Below are positions 1-9,714 of a stretch of DNA of 64,000 bases, in pieces (within the stretch, counting starts at the first letter, position 1; every line of letters starts with the position of its first letter). The position numbers and the translations under genes are program-made. The stretch spans positions 62,001-126,000 of the forward strand of contig CAYXTO010000002.1 of NCBI GenBank assembly GCA_964468045.1, written 5' to 3'. The notes under the pieces were generated by a model. That model made no database searches and had not been told where the DNA came from. It saw nothing but the letters and a program-made list of their open reading frames with translations. The DNA comes from JAWKXU01 sp964468045. GTDB taxonomy: Bacteria; Pseudomonadota; Alphaproteobacteria; Sphingomonadales; Sphingomonadaceae.

Positions 1-1055
1 ACCATCGGCAGCGTGCGGTATTCCGGGTGGAGCGGGAAGGCGACCTTCCACTCGACCGCCATCTTGTAGACCGGGGACCGGATCGCCGCCTCGAGCCACT
101 GTTCCGGGATACCCTCGAGCCGCGCCTGCTCCTGCACCTCCGGATCGTTGGGGTTGAGAAACACGCCTAGCTGCGCGGGATAAAGATCCTGCGGGTTCTC
201 CACCGAGGCCGCCGCCTCGATCTTGTCGGCGTCGTAGAGGAACACGCCGAGATAGCGGATGCGCCCGACGCAGGTTTCGGAACATACCGTCGGCTGGCCA
301 GTCTCGATGCGCGGGTAGCAGAAGATGCACTTTTCCGACTTGCCGCTCGACCAGTTGTAGTAGATTTTCTTGTAGGGGCAGCCCGAGACACACATCCGCC
401 AGCCGCGGCACTTCTCCTGGTCGATCAGGACGATGCCGTCCTCCGCCCGCTTGTAGATCGCGCCCGACGGGCACGAGGCGAGACAGGACGGGTTGAGGCA
501 GTGCTCGCACAGCCTCGGCAGGTACATCATGAAGGTCTTTTCGAACTCGCCGTAAATCTCCTTCTCGACGCCTTCAAAGTTGTAGTCGGCCGAACGCTTG
601 GAGAACTCGCCGCCGAGCATGTCCTCCCAATTGCCGCTCCACTGGATCTTGTTGATCTGTTCGCCGGTGATCAGCGAGCGCGGCTTCGCCGAAGGCTGCG
701 CCTGCAACTCGGGTGCTGCCTGAAGCCATTCGTACTCGAAGGTGTAGGGCTCGTAGAAATCATCGATCTCGGGCAGGTGCGGATTGGCGAAGATTTTGGA
801 CAGGATTCGCCACTTCGATCCCTGTCGCGGGATGATCTTGCCATTCTTCTTGCGGATCCAGCCGCCCTTCCAGCGGTTCTGGTTCTCCCAGTCCTTCGGA
901 TAGCCAATGCCCGGCTTTGTCTCCACATTGTTGAACCAGACATATTCCATGCCTTCGCGATTGGTCCAAACGTTCTTGCAGGTGATCGAGCAGGTGTGAC
1001 AGCCGATGCACTTGTCGAGGTTCAGGACCATTGCGATCTGCGCGCGAACTTTCAT
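1..1055 (-). CDS. narH: Respiratory nitrate reductase beta subunit NarH, 3' end outside window
   Basis: This is the iron-sulfur electron-transfer subunit of the membrane-bound nitrate reductase; it passes electrons from the NarI cytochrome b to NarG on the cytoplasmic side. The reading frame begins at the ATG at 1055, which overlaps the narG stop as ATGA, so the two genes are translationally coupled. The N-terminus has the ferredoxin-like cluster DKCIGCHTCSITC (Cys16, 19, 22, 26). Further on, the stretch KCRGWRMCVSGCPYKK has Trp where a fourth Cys would sit, the NarH hallmark of the [3Fe-4S] cluster. About 351 of the usual roughly 500 codons are present; the rest, with presumed narJ and narI, lies beyond the left edge. 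The identification is firm. Confidence 0.96.
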   Translation of the reverse strand, partial: MKVRAQIAMVLNLDKCIGCHTCSITCKNVWTNREGMEYVWFNNVETKPGIGYPKDWENQNRWKGGWIRKKNGKIIPRQGSKWRILSKIFANPHLPEIDDFYEPYTFEYEWLQAAPELQAQPSAKPRSLITGEQINKIQWSGNWEDMLGGEFSKRSADYNFEGVEKEIYGEFEKTFMMYLPRLCEHCLNPSCLASCPSGAIYKRAEDGIVLIDQEKCRGWRMCVSGCPYKKIYYNWSSGKSEKCIFCYPRIETGQPTVCSETCVGRIRYLGVFLYDADKIEAAASVENPQDLYPAQLGVFLNPNDPEVQEQARLEGIPEQWLEAAIRSPVYKMAVEWKVAFPLHPEYRTLPM

Positions 1056-4000
1056 TCTGCCGGCTCCTCGTTTGCTTCCTGTCTTGGCGAAGTTCCGGTC
1101 CCCCAATCGGCGGTTCCGCCTTCGACGTTCTTCTCGTCGTCTGCCGCCTTGTCGAACCAGTTCACTTCGCTCATCTTGCGTACGATCACCCATTCATCGC
1201 GATTTGCGCCGACGGTGCCGTAATAATTGAAGCCGTAGGCGAGCTGTGCGTAGCCGCCGATCATGTGAGTGGGCTTCATGTTGATCCTCGTGACAGAATT
1301 GTGGATGCCGCCCCGCTGGCCGGTGATCTCTGAGCCGACCGTGTTCACGAGCTTCTCCTGCGCGTGGTACATGATCGCCGATCCCGGCCGAATGCGCTGC
1401 GAGACGATGGCTCGCGCGGTGAGTGCGCCATTTACGTTGAAGGCCTCGATCCAGTCGTTGTCCTCGATGCCCGCAAGCCTGGCATCATCCTCGCTGATCC
1501 AGAACATCGGCCCGCCACGATTGAGGCTGAGCATGATGAGGTTCTCGGTATAGGTCGAGTGGATGCCCCACTTCTGGTGCGGGGTGAGGAAGTTGAGCAT
1601 GATCTCGGCATTGCCGTTGGGCAGTTTGCCGAGAACCTGCATTACCGTCTTGGTGTCGATCGGCGGGCGCCAGGTGACGAGGCCTTCGCCGAACGCGCGC
1701 ATCCAGTGATGGTCCTGGTAAAGCTGCTGGCGACCGGAGATCGTCCGCCAGGGGACCAGTTCGTGCACGTTGGTATAACCGGCGTTGTAGCAGACTTTTT
1801 CGCTCTCGATGCCTGACCACGTGGGCGAGGAGATGATCTTCCTCGGCTGCGCGGCGACGTCGCGGAAGCGGATCTTCTCCTCTTCGCGGCCCTCGGCGAG
1901 ATGGACGTGGCTGCGTCCGGTGGCCTTCTCCAGCGCGTGCCACGCCTTCACGGCCACTTCGCCATTGGTCTCCGGCGCCATCATCAGGATGGTTTCGCAC
2001 GCATCGATATCGCTCTCGACCTTCGGCCGGCCCGCAGTCGGTCCATCGGCAACCAGGCCGTTGAGCCTGCCGAGCAGTCCGACCTCGTCCTTGGCATCCC
2101 AGTTGAGACCCTTCGATCCGTTCCCCAGCGATTCCAACGCCGGACCGAGCGAAGTGAAGCGCGCGAACACCTCGGGATAATTGCGCTCCACGAGGTTGAT
2201 CGCGGGCATGGTCTTACCCGGAACGGGATCGCACTCGCCCTTTGCCCAGTCCTTCGGTTCGTAAGGTTGCGCCAATTCGCCGGGAGTGTCGTGCTGGATC
2301 GGCGAAAGCACGACGTCGTGTTCCACGCCGAGCACTTCGGGTGCCACCTCGGAAAATTTCTTCGCTATCGCGCGGAAAATGGCCCAGTCGCTCTTCGCCT
2401 CCCACGCCGGGTCCACCGCCGCGGTGAGCGGGTGGATGAAGGGGTGCATGTCGGTCGTGTTGAGATCGTGCTTTTCGTACCAGGTGGCGGTTGGCAGCAC
2501 GATGTCGGAATAGACGCTGGTGGTCGACATGCGGAAATCGATGTTGACCATTAGGTCGAGTTTCCCGACCGGCGCTTCGTCGTGCCACACCACGTCCTGC
2601 GGCCGCTCGTCCTCGGGCACTTCCTCGTCGGTGCCGATCACGCCGTGCAGCGAACCGACGAAGTGCTTGAGGAAGTATTCGTGTCCCTTGCCGCTCGCGC
2701 CCAGCACGTTCGAACGCCAGAAGAACATGTTGCGCGGCCAGTTGCGCGGGTTGTCCGGATCGTGCGCGGACATCTTGAGCTCGCCGGACTTGATCCCGTC
2801 TACCACTGCGTCAGCCGGCTCGCCGCCGCTTTCGTGCAGGCGCCGGCCAAGCTCGATCGGATTAGTTTCGAGCTGCGGCGCGGAAGGCAGCCAGCCCATC
2901 CGCTCGGCGCGCACATTGTAGTCGAGTAGCGTGCCCGACCAGTCTCCGGCCGGCGCGACCGGCGAGAGGATCTCGGACATCTTGAGCGTTTCGTAGCGCC
3001 ACTGGTCGGTATGGGCATAGAAGAAGCTGGTGCCGTTCATCTGGCGCGGCGGACGCACCCAATCGCTGGCAAAGGCGAGCGGCAACCAACCGGTCTGCGG
3101 ACGGAGCTTTTCCTGGCCAACATAGTGAGCCCAACCGCCGCCGGATTGGCCGATGCATCCGCACATCACGAGCAGCGAGATGATCCCGCGATAACTCATG
3201 TCCATGTGGTACCAGTGGTTGAGCCCGGCCCCGAGGATTACCATCGAACGTCCGTTCGTTGCCTCGGCATTGGCGGCAAACTCGCGCGCTACCTGGATGA
3301 TTGCCTGGCGGGGAACGCCAGTGACCTTCTCTGCCCACGCAGGCGTGAACGGCAGATCGTCGTCGAAACTCGCGGCGACGTTCTCGCCCCCAAAGCCGCG
3401 ATCAAGGCCGTAATTGGCGCAGAAAATATCGAACACGGTCGTCACGCGGGCGCTTGTTCCGTCAGCGAGCGTGATCCGCTTCGCCGGCAGGTTGCGCGTC
3501 AGGATCTGGTCATGATCGGTGGCCACGAAATCGTGCGGCGCGGTACTGCCGAAATAGGGGAAGGCGACGGGAACAATCTCGTCCTCGTGGCCAGCAAGGC
3601 TGGTGCGCAGACGGATCGGGCGGCCCTTGCCGTCCTTTTCCTCGAGGTTCCACTTGCCCTGCTCGCCCCAGCGGTGGCCGGCAGATCCGAGCGGGGCGAC
3701 GAGTTCACCTGACAGCTCGTCATAACCCACGCACTTCCAATCGGGGTTGTTCGTTTCGCCCAGCGCGTCTTTCAGATCGGCCGCGCGCAGCAGGCGGTCG
3801 GGCACCACGCGCCCGTCCCGCTCGGTAAGTGTCACGAGCAGCGGGAAATCCGAATAACGGCGGGTGTAATCCTGGAAATAGTCGACCTGACGATCGAGGT
3901 AGAACTCGCGCAGAACCACATGACCCAGCGCGAGCGCAAGCGCCGCATCTGTGCCCTGCTTGGGGTGCAGCCACATGTCGGAGAACTTGGCTGCCTCGTT

Positions 4001-4852
4001 GAAATCGGGCGCGATCACCACGCTTTTCGCGCCGCGATAGCGTACTTCCGAATAGAAATGCGCATCGGGCGCGCGCGTCATCGGAACGTTCGAGCCCCAG
4101 ACAAGCAGGAAGCCCGCATTGTACCAGTCGGCGCTTTCGGGCACGTCGGTCTGCTCGCCCCAGGTCTGCGGACTAGATGGCGGCAGGTCGCAGTACCAGT
4201 CGTAGAAGCTGAGCAGCGTGCCGCCAATCAGCGATAGGTATCGGCTGCCGGCCGCGTATGAGATCATCGACATCGCGGGAATTGGGGAGAAGCCGGTGAC
4301 CCGGTCGGGACCGTACTCCTTGATCGTGTAGGCATTGGCGGCCGCGATGATCTCTGTCACCTCTTCCCAGCCGGCCCTCACGAACCCACCGCGGCCGCGC
4401 TTGGAGACCCAGTCGCGGCGCTTAGTCGGATCCTTCACTATCGATTCCCACGCCGCGACCGGCGGCATCGTTTCGCGGGCCGCACGCCAATGGCGGATCA
4501 TCCGTGCCCGGACGAGCGGGTATTTGATGCGGGTTCCGGAATAGAGATACCAGCTATAGCTCGCCCCGCGGGGGCAGCCGCGCGGTTCATGATTGGGAAG
4601 GTCGGGCCGTGTGCGCGGATAATCGGTCTGTTGCGTCTCCCAGGTGACGATCCCGCCCTTCACGTAAATCTTCCAGGAACAAGATCCGGTGCAGTTCACA
4701 CCGTGCGTCGAACGCACGATCTTGTCCGCCGCCCAGCGCTTGCGATAGGCGTCTTCCCATTCGCGGCTTTCGTTCGTGGTGATGCCATGCCCTTCCGAAA
4801 ACTCGCTCCGCGCGCGGCGAAAATAGGTCAGGCGGTCCAGGAAATGGCTCAT
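1052..4852 (-). CDS. narG: Respiratory nitrate reductase alpha subunit NarG
   Basis: This is the catalytic molybdenum (bis-MGD) subunit that reduces nitrate to nitrite at the cytoplasmic face of the membrane. It has 1266 residues, full length for the family. His50, Cys54 and Cys58 in HGVNCTGSCSW form the unusual His-Cys3 FS0 cluster, and the YDWYCDLPPSSPQTWGEQ block near residue 220 carries the Asp ligand of molybdenum. There is no Tat signal, as expected for the inward-facing Nar enzyme. The start overlaps the narK stop (ATGA at 4849-4852) and the stop overlaps the narH start, so narK, narG and narH form one coupled operon. No damage is visible. Confidence 0.97.
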   Translation of the reverse strand: MSHFLDRLTYFRRARSEFSEGHGITTNESREWEDAYRKRWAADKIVRSTHGVNCTGSCSWKIYVKGGIVTWETQQTDYPRTRPDLPNHEPRGCPRGASYSWYLYSGTRIKYPLVRARMIRHWRAARETMPPVAAWESIVKDPTKRRDWVSKRGRGGFVRAGWEEVTEIIAAANAYTIKEYGPDRVTGFSPIPAMSMISYAAGSRYLSLIGGTLLSFYDWYCDLPPSSPQTWGEQTDVPESADWYNAGFLLVWGSNVPMTRAPDAHFYSEVRYRGAKSVVIAPDFNEAAKFSDMWLHPKQGTDAALALALGHVVLREFYLDRQVDYFQDYTRRYSDFPLLVTLTERDGRVVPDRLLRAADLKDALGETNNPDWKCVGYDELSGELVAPLGSAGHRWGEQGKWNLEEKDGKGRPIRLRTSLAGHEDEIVPVAFPYFGSTAPHDFVATDHDQILTRNLPAKRITLADGTSARVTTVFDIFCANYGLDRGFGGENVAASFDDDLPFTPAWAEKVTGVPRQAIIQVAREFAANAEATNGRSMVILGAGLNHWYHMDMSYRGIISLLVMCGCIGQSGGGWAHYVGQEKLRPQTGWLPLAFASDWVRPPRQMNGTSFFYAHTDQWRYETLKMSEILSPVAPAGDWSGTLLDYNVRAERMGWLPSAPQLETNPIELGRRLHESGGEPADAVVDGIKSGELKMSAHDPDNPRNWPRNMFFWRSNVLGASGKGHEYFLKHFVGSLHGVIGTDEEVPEDERPQDVVWHDEAPVGKLDLMVNIDFRMSTTSVYSDIVLPTATWYEKHDLNTTDMHPFIHPLTAAVDPAWEAKSDWAIFRAIAKKFSEVAPEVLGVEHDVVLSPIQHDTPGELAQPYEPKDWAKGECDPVPGKTMPAINLVERNYPEVFARFTSLGPALESLGNGSKGLNWDAKDEVGLLGRLNGLVADGPTAGRPKVESDIDACETILMMAPETNGEVAVKAWHALEKATGRSHVHLAEGREEEKIRFRDVAAQPRKIISSPTWSGIESEKVCYNAGYTNVHELVPWRTISGRQQLYQDHHWMRAFGEGLVTWRPPIDTKTVMQVLGKLPNGNAEIMLNFLTPHQKWGIHSTYTENLIMLSLNRGGPMFWISEDDARLAGIEDNDWIEAFNVNGALTARAIVSQRIRPGSAIMYHAQEKLVNTVGSEITGQRGGIHNSVTRINMKPTHMIGGYAQLAYGFNYYGTVGANRDEWVIVRKMSEVNWFDKAADDEKNVEGGTADWGTGTSPRQEANEEPAE

Positions 4853-7665
4853 TGCGAGCTCCCTTTATTGGCATGGGCAGGTGCTGCGCGGGGTGGTGCG
4901 ACCGCGCTCGGAACGGGCTGCCGGGTCCGACCATAGAAGAGCCAGGTCAGGGCAGCACAGGTAACATAGAAGATCAGAAAGCCCCACAGTGCCGCGTTTG
5001 GTGCGCCGGTCAGGTCGATCGACGAGCCATAGGCCTTGGGTATGTAGAACGCTCCGTAGGCCGCGATGGCGGATATGAAGCCAACGATGGCGGCGGATTC
5101 GCGGTCGGCCCGGATGCGCTGCTCATCGGCACCGAGCTGTGGCTCGGTTCGCGCAATCTCACGCCGCATGATCCCCGGGACCATCTGGAAGGTGGATGCA
5201 TTGCCGACCCCGCTTGCCAGGAACAATAGTAGCACCATGGCGAAGAAGCCCCAGAAGCTGCGCAAATCGAGGAACCAGATCATCCCGAATACCGCAGCGA
5301 TCATCACCACGAAGACCCACAAGGTCACGCGGGCACCGCCGACGCGGTCGGCGATCCAGCCGCTTCCGGCACGCGACAGCGCCCCTAGCAACGGGCCGAT
5401 GAAGGCGTAGCGTAGAGCGTTCACCTCGGGGAACACCAGCCCGGCAAGCAGCGGGAAACCCGCCGACATGCCGATGAACGTGCCGAAGGTTCCGGTGTAG
5501 AGCCAGCACATCAACCAGGTGTGCAGGCGCCCGAAGATGGTTGCCTGGTCGGCGAACGAGGATTTGGCGCTGAGAATATCGTTCATTCCGAACCACGCCG
5601 CGAGCGTGCCGAGGATGATCAGGGGTACCCAGAAGAAACCGGCGTTCTGCATCCACACCAATTCGCCGTCTGCGCTCACCTGCGCCGATCCGCCAAGGGC
5701 TCCGAACAGGCTCATCGTGACGACGACCGGCACGACGAATTGCATCAGGCTGACGCCGAGATTGCCAAGGCCCGAATTGATCGCGAGCGCGCTGCCCTTC
5801 TCGGACTTCGGGAAGAAGAAGCTGATATTGGCAACCGAAGACGCAAAATTCCCGCCGCCGAATCCGCACAGCAGCGCCAGCACCAAGAAGATCAGGTAAG
5901 GCGTGTCCGGGTTTTGTACCGCGTAGCCTATTCCAAAGGCCGGGATCAAAAGCGAGCCCGTCGAAAGGGTCGTCCAGAGGCGGCCGCCGAATATCGGCAC
6001 CATGAAGGCGTAGAAGATGCGAAGCGTGGCGCCCGACAGTCCGGGCACCGCAGCCAGCCAGAACAGCTGATCGGTGGTAAAGGCAAAACCGATTGAAGGT
6101 AGTTGCGCCACGACGACGCTCCACACCATCCAGACTGCGAAAGACAGCAGCAGACAGTAGGTGGAAATCCAAAGATTCCTCCTCGCGGCCGATCGGCCTG
6201 CTTGCTCCCAGAAACGCGGATCTTCTGGTTTCCATTCGGCGATTGGTCCAGCACGTGGAGGGACCACCACTCCCGATTCACCAAATCCTTGCAGTTCGGG
6301 AAATTCGGGTAATGGTTCAAGGTCTTCGCGACGGCTTGCCTTCTGCTCCATTCTGCGGATGGCGGCATGCATCCAGATGAGCGCTACCAGCGAAATCAGA
6401 AACAGGATCGCGAAGCTGCTGGTCCAGATCCCGACGAGATCGATCATCGCGCCGAATACGATGGGCAGTACGAAGCCACCCAGCGCGCCCACCATTCCCA
6501 CAACACCCCCCACGAGACCTACGTGGTGCGGGTAATAGGCGGGTATGTATTGGAATACGGCCGCCTTCCCCAAGCTCATGAGAACGCCCAGCAGCGCGAG
6601 CAGGAACAAGAACGGAACCAAGCCCATTTCTGTGTGGAAGGTGATGGCTCCGTGAGCGCCATCGACGATATAGGTAGTGGGCGGGTAGGACAGCATGAAG
6701 CAGCAGGCAGCGCCAAGCCCCAGAACGATGTACATCACCGAGCGCGCACCATAGCGGCCGCACAGCTTCCCGCCGTAGGGGCGGAAAACGCTCGCTGGCA
6801 CGATGTACGCGGCCGACAGAATCCCGGCGGTGATGAGATCAAGTCCGTAAGCGCCCATCAAATAACGCGGCAGCCAGAGCGCCAGCGCCACAAAGGCGCC
6901 GAAAACAAAGAAGTAGTACACGGAAAAGCGCCAGATCTGGATATTTCGCAACACGTCCAGCTGTTGCTGCAGCGATTCGAAGAGGCCCTCTGCGCGGTGA
7001 CGCTCGGCAGTACCGGGATCTATGGGCGTAATCAGCAGGAAAGCTACTGCCGCAACCAGTAGCGCAGCCCCCCAAATTTGTGCCGTGGCCTGCCAGCCGA
7101 GCGTAACCATGGTGAGAGGGGCGAGGATGACTGTGACAGCAGCTCCGACATTGCTGACGCCGAAAATCTCGCCAACAGAACTTTGTTTGTCGGACGTATA
7201 GAACCCCGACAGAAAGGAGATTCCGGCCGCAAATGCGCCACCGGCGACGCCAATACCGAAGCCGGCAAGAAGGAACATTGCGAAAGTCTCGGCAAACGAG
7301 AGCATGAACGCTGAAAGCGCCGCGACCACCATTGCCGAAACCATCACACGGCGGCCGCCAAAGTGGTCGGATAACAGGCCAAGAATGAATCTACCTATCG
7401 CGCCGGAGAGTATCGGCATCGAAATCAGCAGGCCGAATTCTGCTTCTCCAAGACCCAACAGGGCCTTTAATTCTAAGCCAAGGATCGAGAATATCGTCCA
7501 GACAGCAAAGCAGATGGTGAACGCCGCTGTGCTGGTCCAGAGGGCACGGGAGGCCCCGGGAGCAGACGCGGCCGGCGAGGTCACCGGCAATGCTCCGGTG
7601 ACAGCGCCCGCGTTGCGATCGATGTCCAGTTTTCCGGCGGAAGTCCCCCCCATGCGCTCAACCAT
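4849..7665 (-). CDS. narK: Fused NarK1-NarK2 nitrate/nitrite transporter
   Basis: This 938-residue protein consists of two complete MFS transporters in tandem. The first half (about residues 35-430) is NarK1-like, a presumed nitrate/proton symporter, with GVAGGAFAAG and SGFYTSDKQ. The second half (about 490-930) is NarK2-like, a presumed nitrate/nitrite antiporter, with FGGGNFASS, ISFFFPKSEKG and LGNLGVS. The linker is hydrophilic. Such fusions are known in denitrifying alphaproteobacteria such as Paracoccus. The gene leads the nar operon and overlaps narG by ATGA. The ATG at 7665 was taken because the residues after it (about 35) are polar and the first TM helix follows. Regulation by oxygen or nitrate is expected, but no convincing FNR box was found upstream. 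Confidence 0.95.
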   Translation of the reverse strand: MVERMGGTSAGKLDIDRNAGAVTGALPVTSPAASAPGASRALWTSTAAFTICFAVWTIFSILGLELKALLGLGEAEFGLLISMPILSGAIGRFILGLLSDHFGGRRVMVSAMVVAALSAFMLSFAETFAMFLLAGFGIGVAGGAFAAGISFLSGFYTSDKQSSVGEIFGVSNVGAAVTVILAPLTMVTLGWQATAQIWGAALLVAAVAFLLITPIDPGTAERHRAEGLFESLQQQLDVLRNIQIWRFSVYYFFVFGAFVALALWLPRYLMGAYGLDLITAGILSAAYIVPASVFRPYGGKLCGRYGARSVMYIVLGLGAACCFMLSYPPTTYIVDGAHGAITFHTEMGLVPFLFLLALLGVLMSLGKAAVFQYIPAYYPHHVGLVGGVVGMVGALGGFVLPIVFGAMIDLVGIWTSSFAILFLISLVALIWMHAAIRRMEQKASRREDLEPLPEFPELQGFGESGVVVPPRAGPIAEWKPEDPRFWEQAGRSAARRNLWISTYCLLLSFAVWMVWSVVVAQLPSIGFAFTTDQLFWLAAVPGLSGATLRIFYAFMVPIFGGRLWTTLSTGSLLIPAFGIGYAVQNPDTPYLIFLVLALLCGFGGGNFASSVANISFFFPKSEKGSALAINSGLGNLGVSLMQFVVPVVVTMSLFGALGGSAQVSADGELVWMQNAGFFWVPLIILGTLAAWFGMNDILSAKSSFADQATIFGRLHTWLMCWLYTGTFGTFIGMSAGFPLLAGLVFPEVNALRYAFIGPLLGALSRAGSGWIADRVGGARVTLWVFVVMIAAVFGMIWFLDLRSFWGFFAMVLLLFLASGVGNASTFQMVPGIMRREIARTEPQLGADEQRIRADRESAAIVGFISAIAAYGAFYIPKAYGSSIDLTGAPNAALWGFLIFYVTCAALTWLFYGRTRQPVPSAVAPPRAAPAHANKGSSQ

Positions 7666-7792
7666 CTCTTCGCCTTCTAGACCTTAACCGGTTCCGAGTT
7701 CAATTCAATCGAAAGGGCCGCACAAACTGACGGACAAAACCCGGAAAGTCCCCCGTTCTCGGAGAAGCTTTGGCAGCGACCATCATGGCAGG

Positions 7793-7819
7793 GCCGGCCC
7801 GAAACCACATCGGGCCGGC
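7793..7819 (-). terminator. Hairpin downstream of hmp
   Basis: A perfect 10-bp inverted repeat (GCCGGCCCGA at 7793-7802 and its complement at 7810-7819) encloses a 7-base loop, starting 17 bases past the hmp stop. It is very GC-rich but lacks a clear U-tract, so it is probably a transcription end or an mRNA-stabilising hairpin separating hmp from the nar operon. Confidence 0.5.
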
Positions 7820-7835
7820 GTCATGCGAGGACTGC

Positions 7836-9047
7836 CTATGCGGCCAGTATTTCATCGGCGGGGCCGAAGAACTCGTAATGGATGCGATGCGCCGGCACGC
7901 CCGCCTGCGAAAGCGCGGTTACGGCGCCTCGGAGGAATGGCTTGGGTCCGCAAATGTAATAATCGGCCTTGGCAGGATCGGTGTTGGCAAGCAGCCACTC
8001 GTCGGTGATCAGGCCGGCATGGTCGTAGTCGGCTCCCTCCTCCTCATCATTAAGAGGAGTCTGGTGGAAGTCTGTCACCTTCATGTTCCGCCCGGTGGCT
8101 GCAAGGCTGCGAACATGCTCGCGCATGGCATGGGTGTTTCGATCATGCGTGCCGTGGATGTAGTGAAGGGGCACCTCTTTGCCTTGGTCAGCGATGAATT
8201 CCAGCATGGAAACCATCGGCGTAAGCCCGACGCCACCCGACAGCAGAACCAGGGGGCGCTCCGGCTGTTCCTGCAGGAAGAACTCCCCGGCCGGAGGCGC
8301 GACCTTGAGAATGGTGCCCGGCCCAGCCTGGTCGTGCAGCCAGCCCGAAGCCAATCCCTGGGGCTCACGCTTGACGGAGATACGATAGCTCTCGCCATTG
8401 GGGGCGCTGGATATCGAATAGTTGCGTTTCACCGGCGAGTGGCCCGGAATCTCCAGCCAGAACGTCAGGTATTGACCCGGCTTGTGGCGCATGACCGGCC
8501 CGCCATCAACCGGCCTGAGGATGAAGGAACGGATCACGCTGCTTTCCTCGTTAACCTCCTCGACCCGGAAATCGCGCCAGCCGTTCCATCCGCCTTCGGC
8601 CTCGGCCTGATTGGAATATATGCGGTCTTCACGGGCAATCAGGATGTCGGCGAGGAACCAGTAGGCCTCGCCCCATGCTTCCAGCACATCTTCACTTGCA
8701 GCATCGCCGAGCACGGTCTTGATCGCGCCCAGAAGCGCCTCGCCTACATAGGGGTAGTGTTCGGGCAGAATTTGCAGTCCGACATGCTTTTGAGCAATCC
8801 GTTCCACTGCGGGGGCGAGAGCCGAGAGGTTGTCGATGTTGCTGGCATAGGCCAGAATGGCTCCGGCTAGCGCCCGGGGCTGCGATCCCGCATCGCCGTG
8901 GTGCGACTGGTTGAAGAGATCGCGAATGTCCGGGTTCTGAAACATCCGGCTATACATTTCCTCCACGATCTGGAGTCCATGAGTTTCGAGAGCGGGTGCT
9001 GTGGTCTTGACGATCGAGATGGTGCGCTCGGAGAGCTCCTTGGACAT
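7836..9047 (-). CDS. hmp: Nitric oxide dioxygenase (flavohaemoglobin) Hmp
   Basis: Hmp oxidises NO to nitrate in the cytoplasm using O2 and NAD(P)H. The start chosen is the ATG at 9047 (MSKELSERT), with GGAAG 8 bases upstream; the open frame continues further upstream but without family similarity. In the 403-residue product, the globin domain (1-145) has the proximal histidine His88 in IAQKHVGLQ. The FAD domain has RNYSISSAP and the NAD domain GGVGLTPM and YYICGPKPF. The length is normal. It is divergent from nsrR across a 175-bp region and follows the logic of NO relief beside a nitrate respiration operon. Confidence 0.96.
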   Translation of the reverse strand: MSKELSERTISIVKTTAPALETHGLQIVEEMYSRMFQNPDIRDLFNQSHHGDAGSQPRALAGAILAYASNIDNLSALAPAVERIAQKHVGLQILPEHYPYVGEALLGAIKTVLGDAASEDVLEAWGEAYWFLADILIAREDRIYSNQAEAEGGWNGWRDFRVEEVNEESSVIRSFILRPVDGGPVMRHKPGQYLTFWLEIPGHSPVKRNYSISSAPNGESYRISVKREPQGLASGWLHDQAGPGTILKVAPPAGEFFLQEQPERPLVLLSGGVGLTPMVSMLEFIADQGKEVPLHYIHGTHDRNTHAMREHVRSLAATGRNMKVTDFHQTPLNDEEEGADYDHAGLITDEWLLANTDPAKADYYICGPKPFLRGAVTALSQAGVPAHRIHYEFFGPADEILAA

Positions 9048-9172
9048 CGAAAATTCTTCCTTCGAAATTGCTGTTTGAACGAAGCAATGAAGTGCCAGAG
9101 AGCGCCGGGATTTCTTCGCCGGGAAGCGACTCAAACATTCATTCTGGCCGCATCTATCGAGGCCGCTAGAAT

Positions 9173-9190
9173 GATGCAACGGAAATGCAT
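9173..9190. promoter_or_regulatory. Candidate NsrR-binding site in hmp-nsrR intergenic region
   Basis: Two ATGCA cores lie 11 bp apart (9174-9178 and 9185-9189), the second as part of the palindrome ATGCAT. NsrR operators in other bacteria consist of two ATGCAT-like half sites about one helical turn apart. The site is 33 bp upstream of the nsrR start and about 125 bp upstream of hmp, so it could serve autoregulation and hmp repression. The match is partial. Confidence 0.4.
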
Positions 9191-9222
9191 ATATAACTTC
9201 CTGCAGGATTTGGAGAGCGCCG

Positions 9223-9690
9223 ATGCGGCTGACACGCTACACCGACTATGCAATGCGTACGCTGCTTTATGTTGCGGCGCACAACGATCGTCTATGTTCA
9301 ATTTCCCAGATTGCCGGCGCCTACGGTATCTCCAAGAACAATATCATGAAGGTGGTGAGCGACCTCGCGGAGGCGGGCTACCTCGATACGGTTCGCGGGC
9401 GGCATGGCGGGGTGCGTCTGGCTAGGCCCGCCAACGCAATCAATGTCGGCGGCGTGATCCGCCATACGGAGGAGGACTTCGACCTGGCCGACTGCGGGAG
9501 TTGCATCATTGCGGCAGGATGCGGGTTGAGGGGCGCTCTCGGCAAAGCGGTCGAAGCCTTCTTGATGGTGCTCGACGAATACAGCCTGGCTGACCTGAAC
9601 CGGGACAGCGACGCAGTCCGCGCGTTGTTCATTCCCGCTGGAAAACCGCAGTCCTCGCTAGACCGCAGTGAGCAGGACCCGTGCCCCTGA
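9223..9690 (+). CDS. nsrR: Rrf2-family nitric-oxide-sensing repressor NsrR
   Basis: This 155-residue Rrf2 protein has an N-terminal winged helix (RLTRYTDYAMRTLLY, then the recognition region ISKNNIMKVVSDL). It has three cysteines, Cys91, Cys94 and Cys100 (ADCGSCIIAAGC), at the place where NsrR binds an NO-sensitive Fe-S cluster. Known NsrR proteins repress hmp and other NO-response genes and are released by NO. Divergence from hmp and the haemerythrin gene 25 bp downstream fit that role. IscR, the main alternative, has a different Cys spacing and genomic context. Confidence 0.92.
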   Translation: MRLTRYTDYAMRTLLYVAAHNDRLCSISQIAGAYGISKNNIMKVVSDLAEAGYLDTVRGRHGGVRLARPANAINVGGVIRHTEEDFDLADCGSCIIAAGCGLRGALGKAVEAFLMVLDEYSLADLNRDSDAVRALFIPAGKPQSSLDRSEQDPCP

Positions 9691-9714
9691 TCACTCAGAA
9701 AATGGAGTGGAAAA

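Noticed and set aside
7699..7713. TTCAATTCAATCGAA as FNR-like box upstream of narK
   Set aside because: Dyad-like but lacks the TTGAT/ATCAA core; too weak to list as a site.
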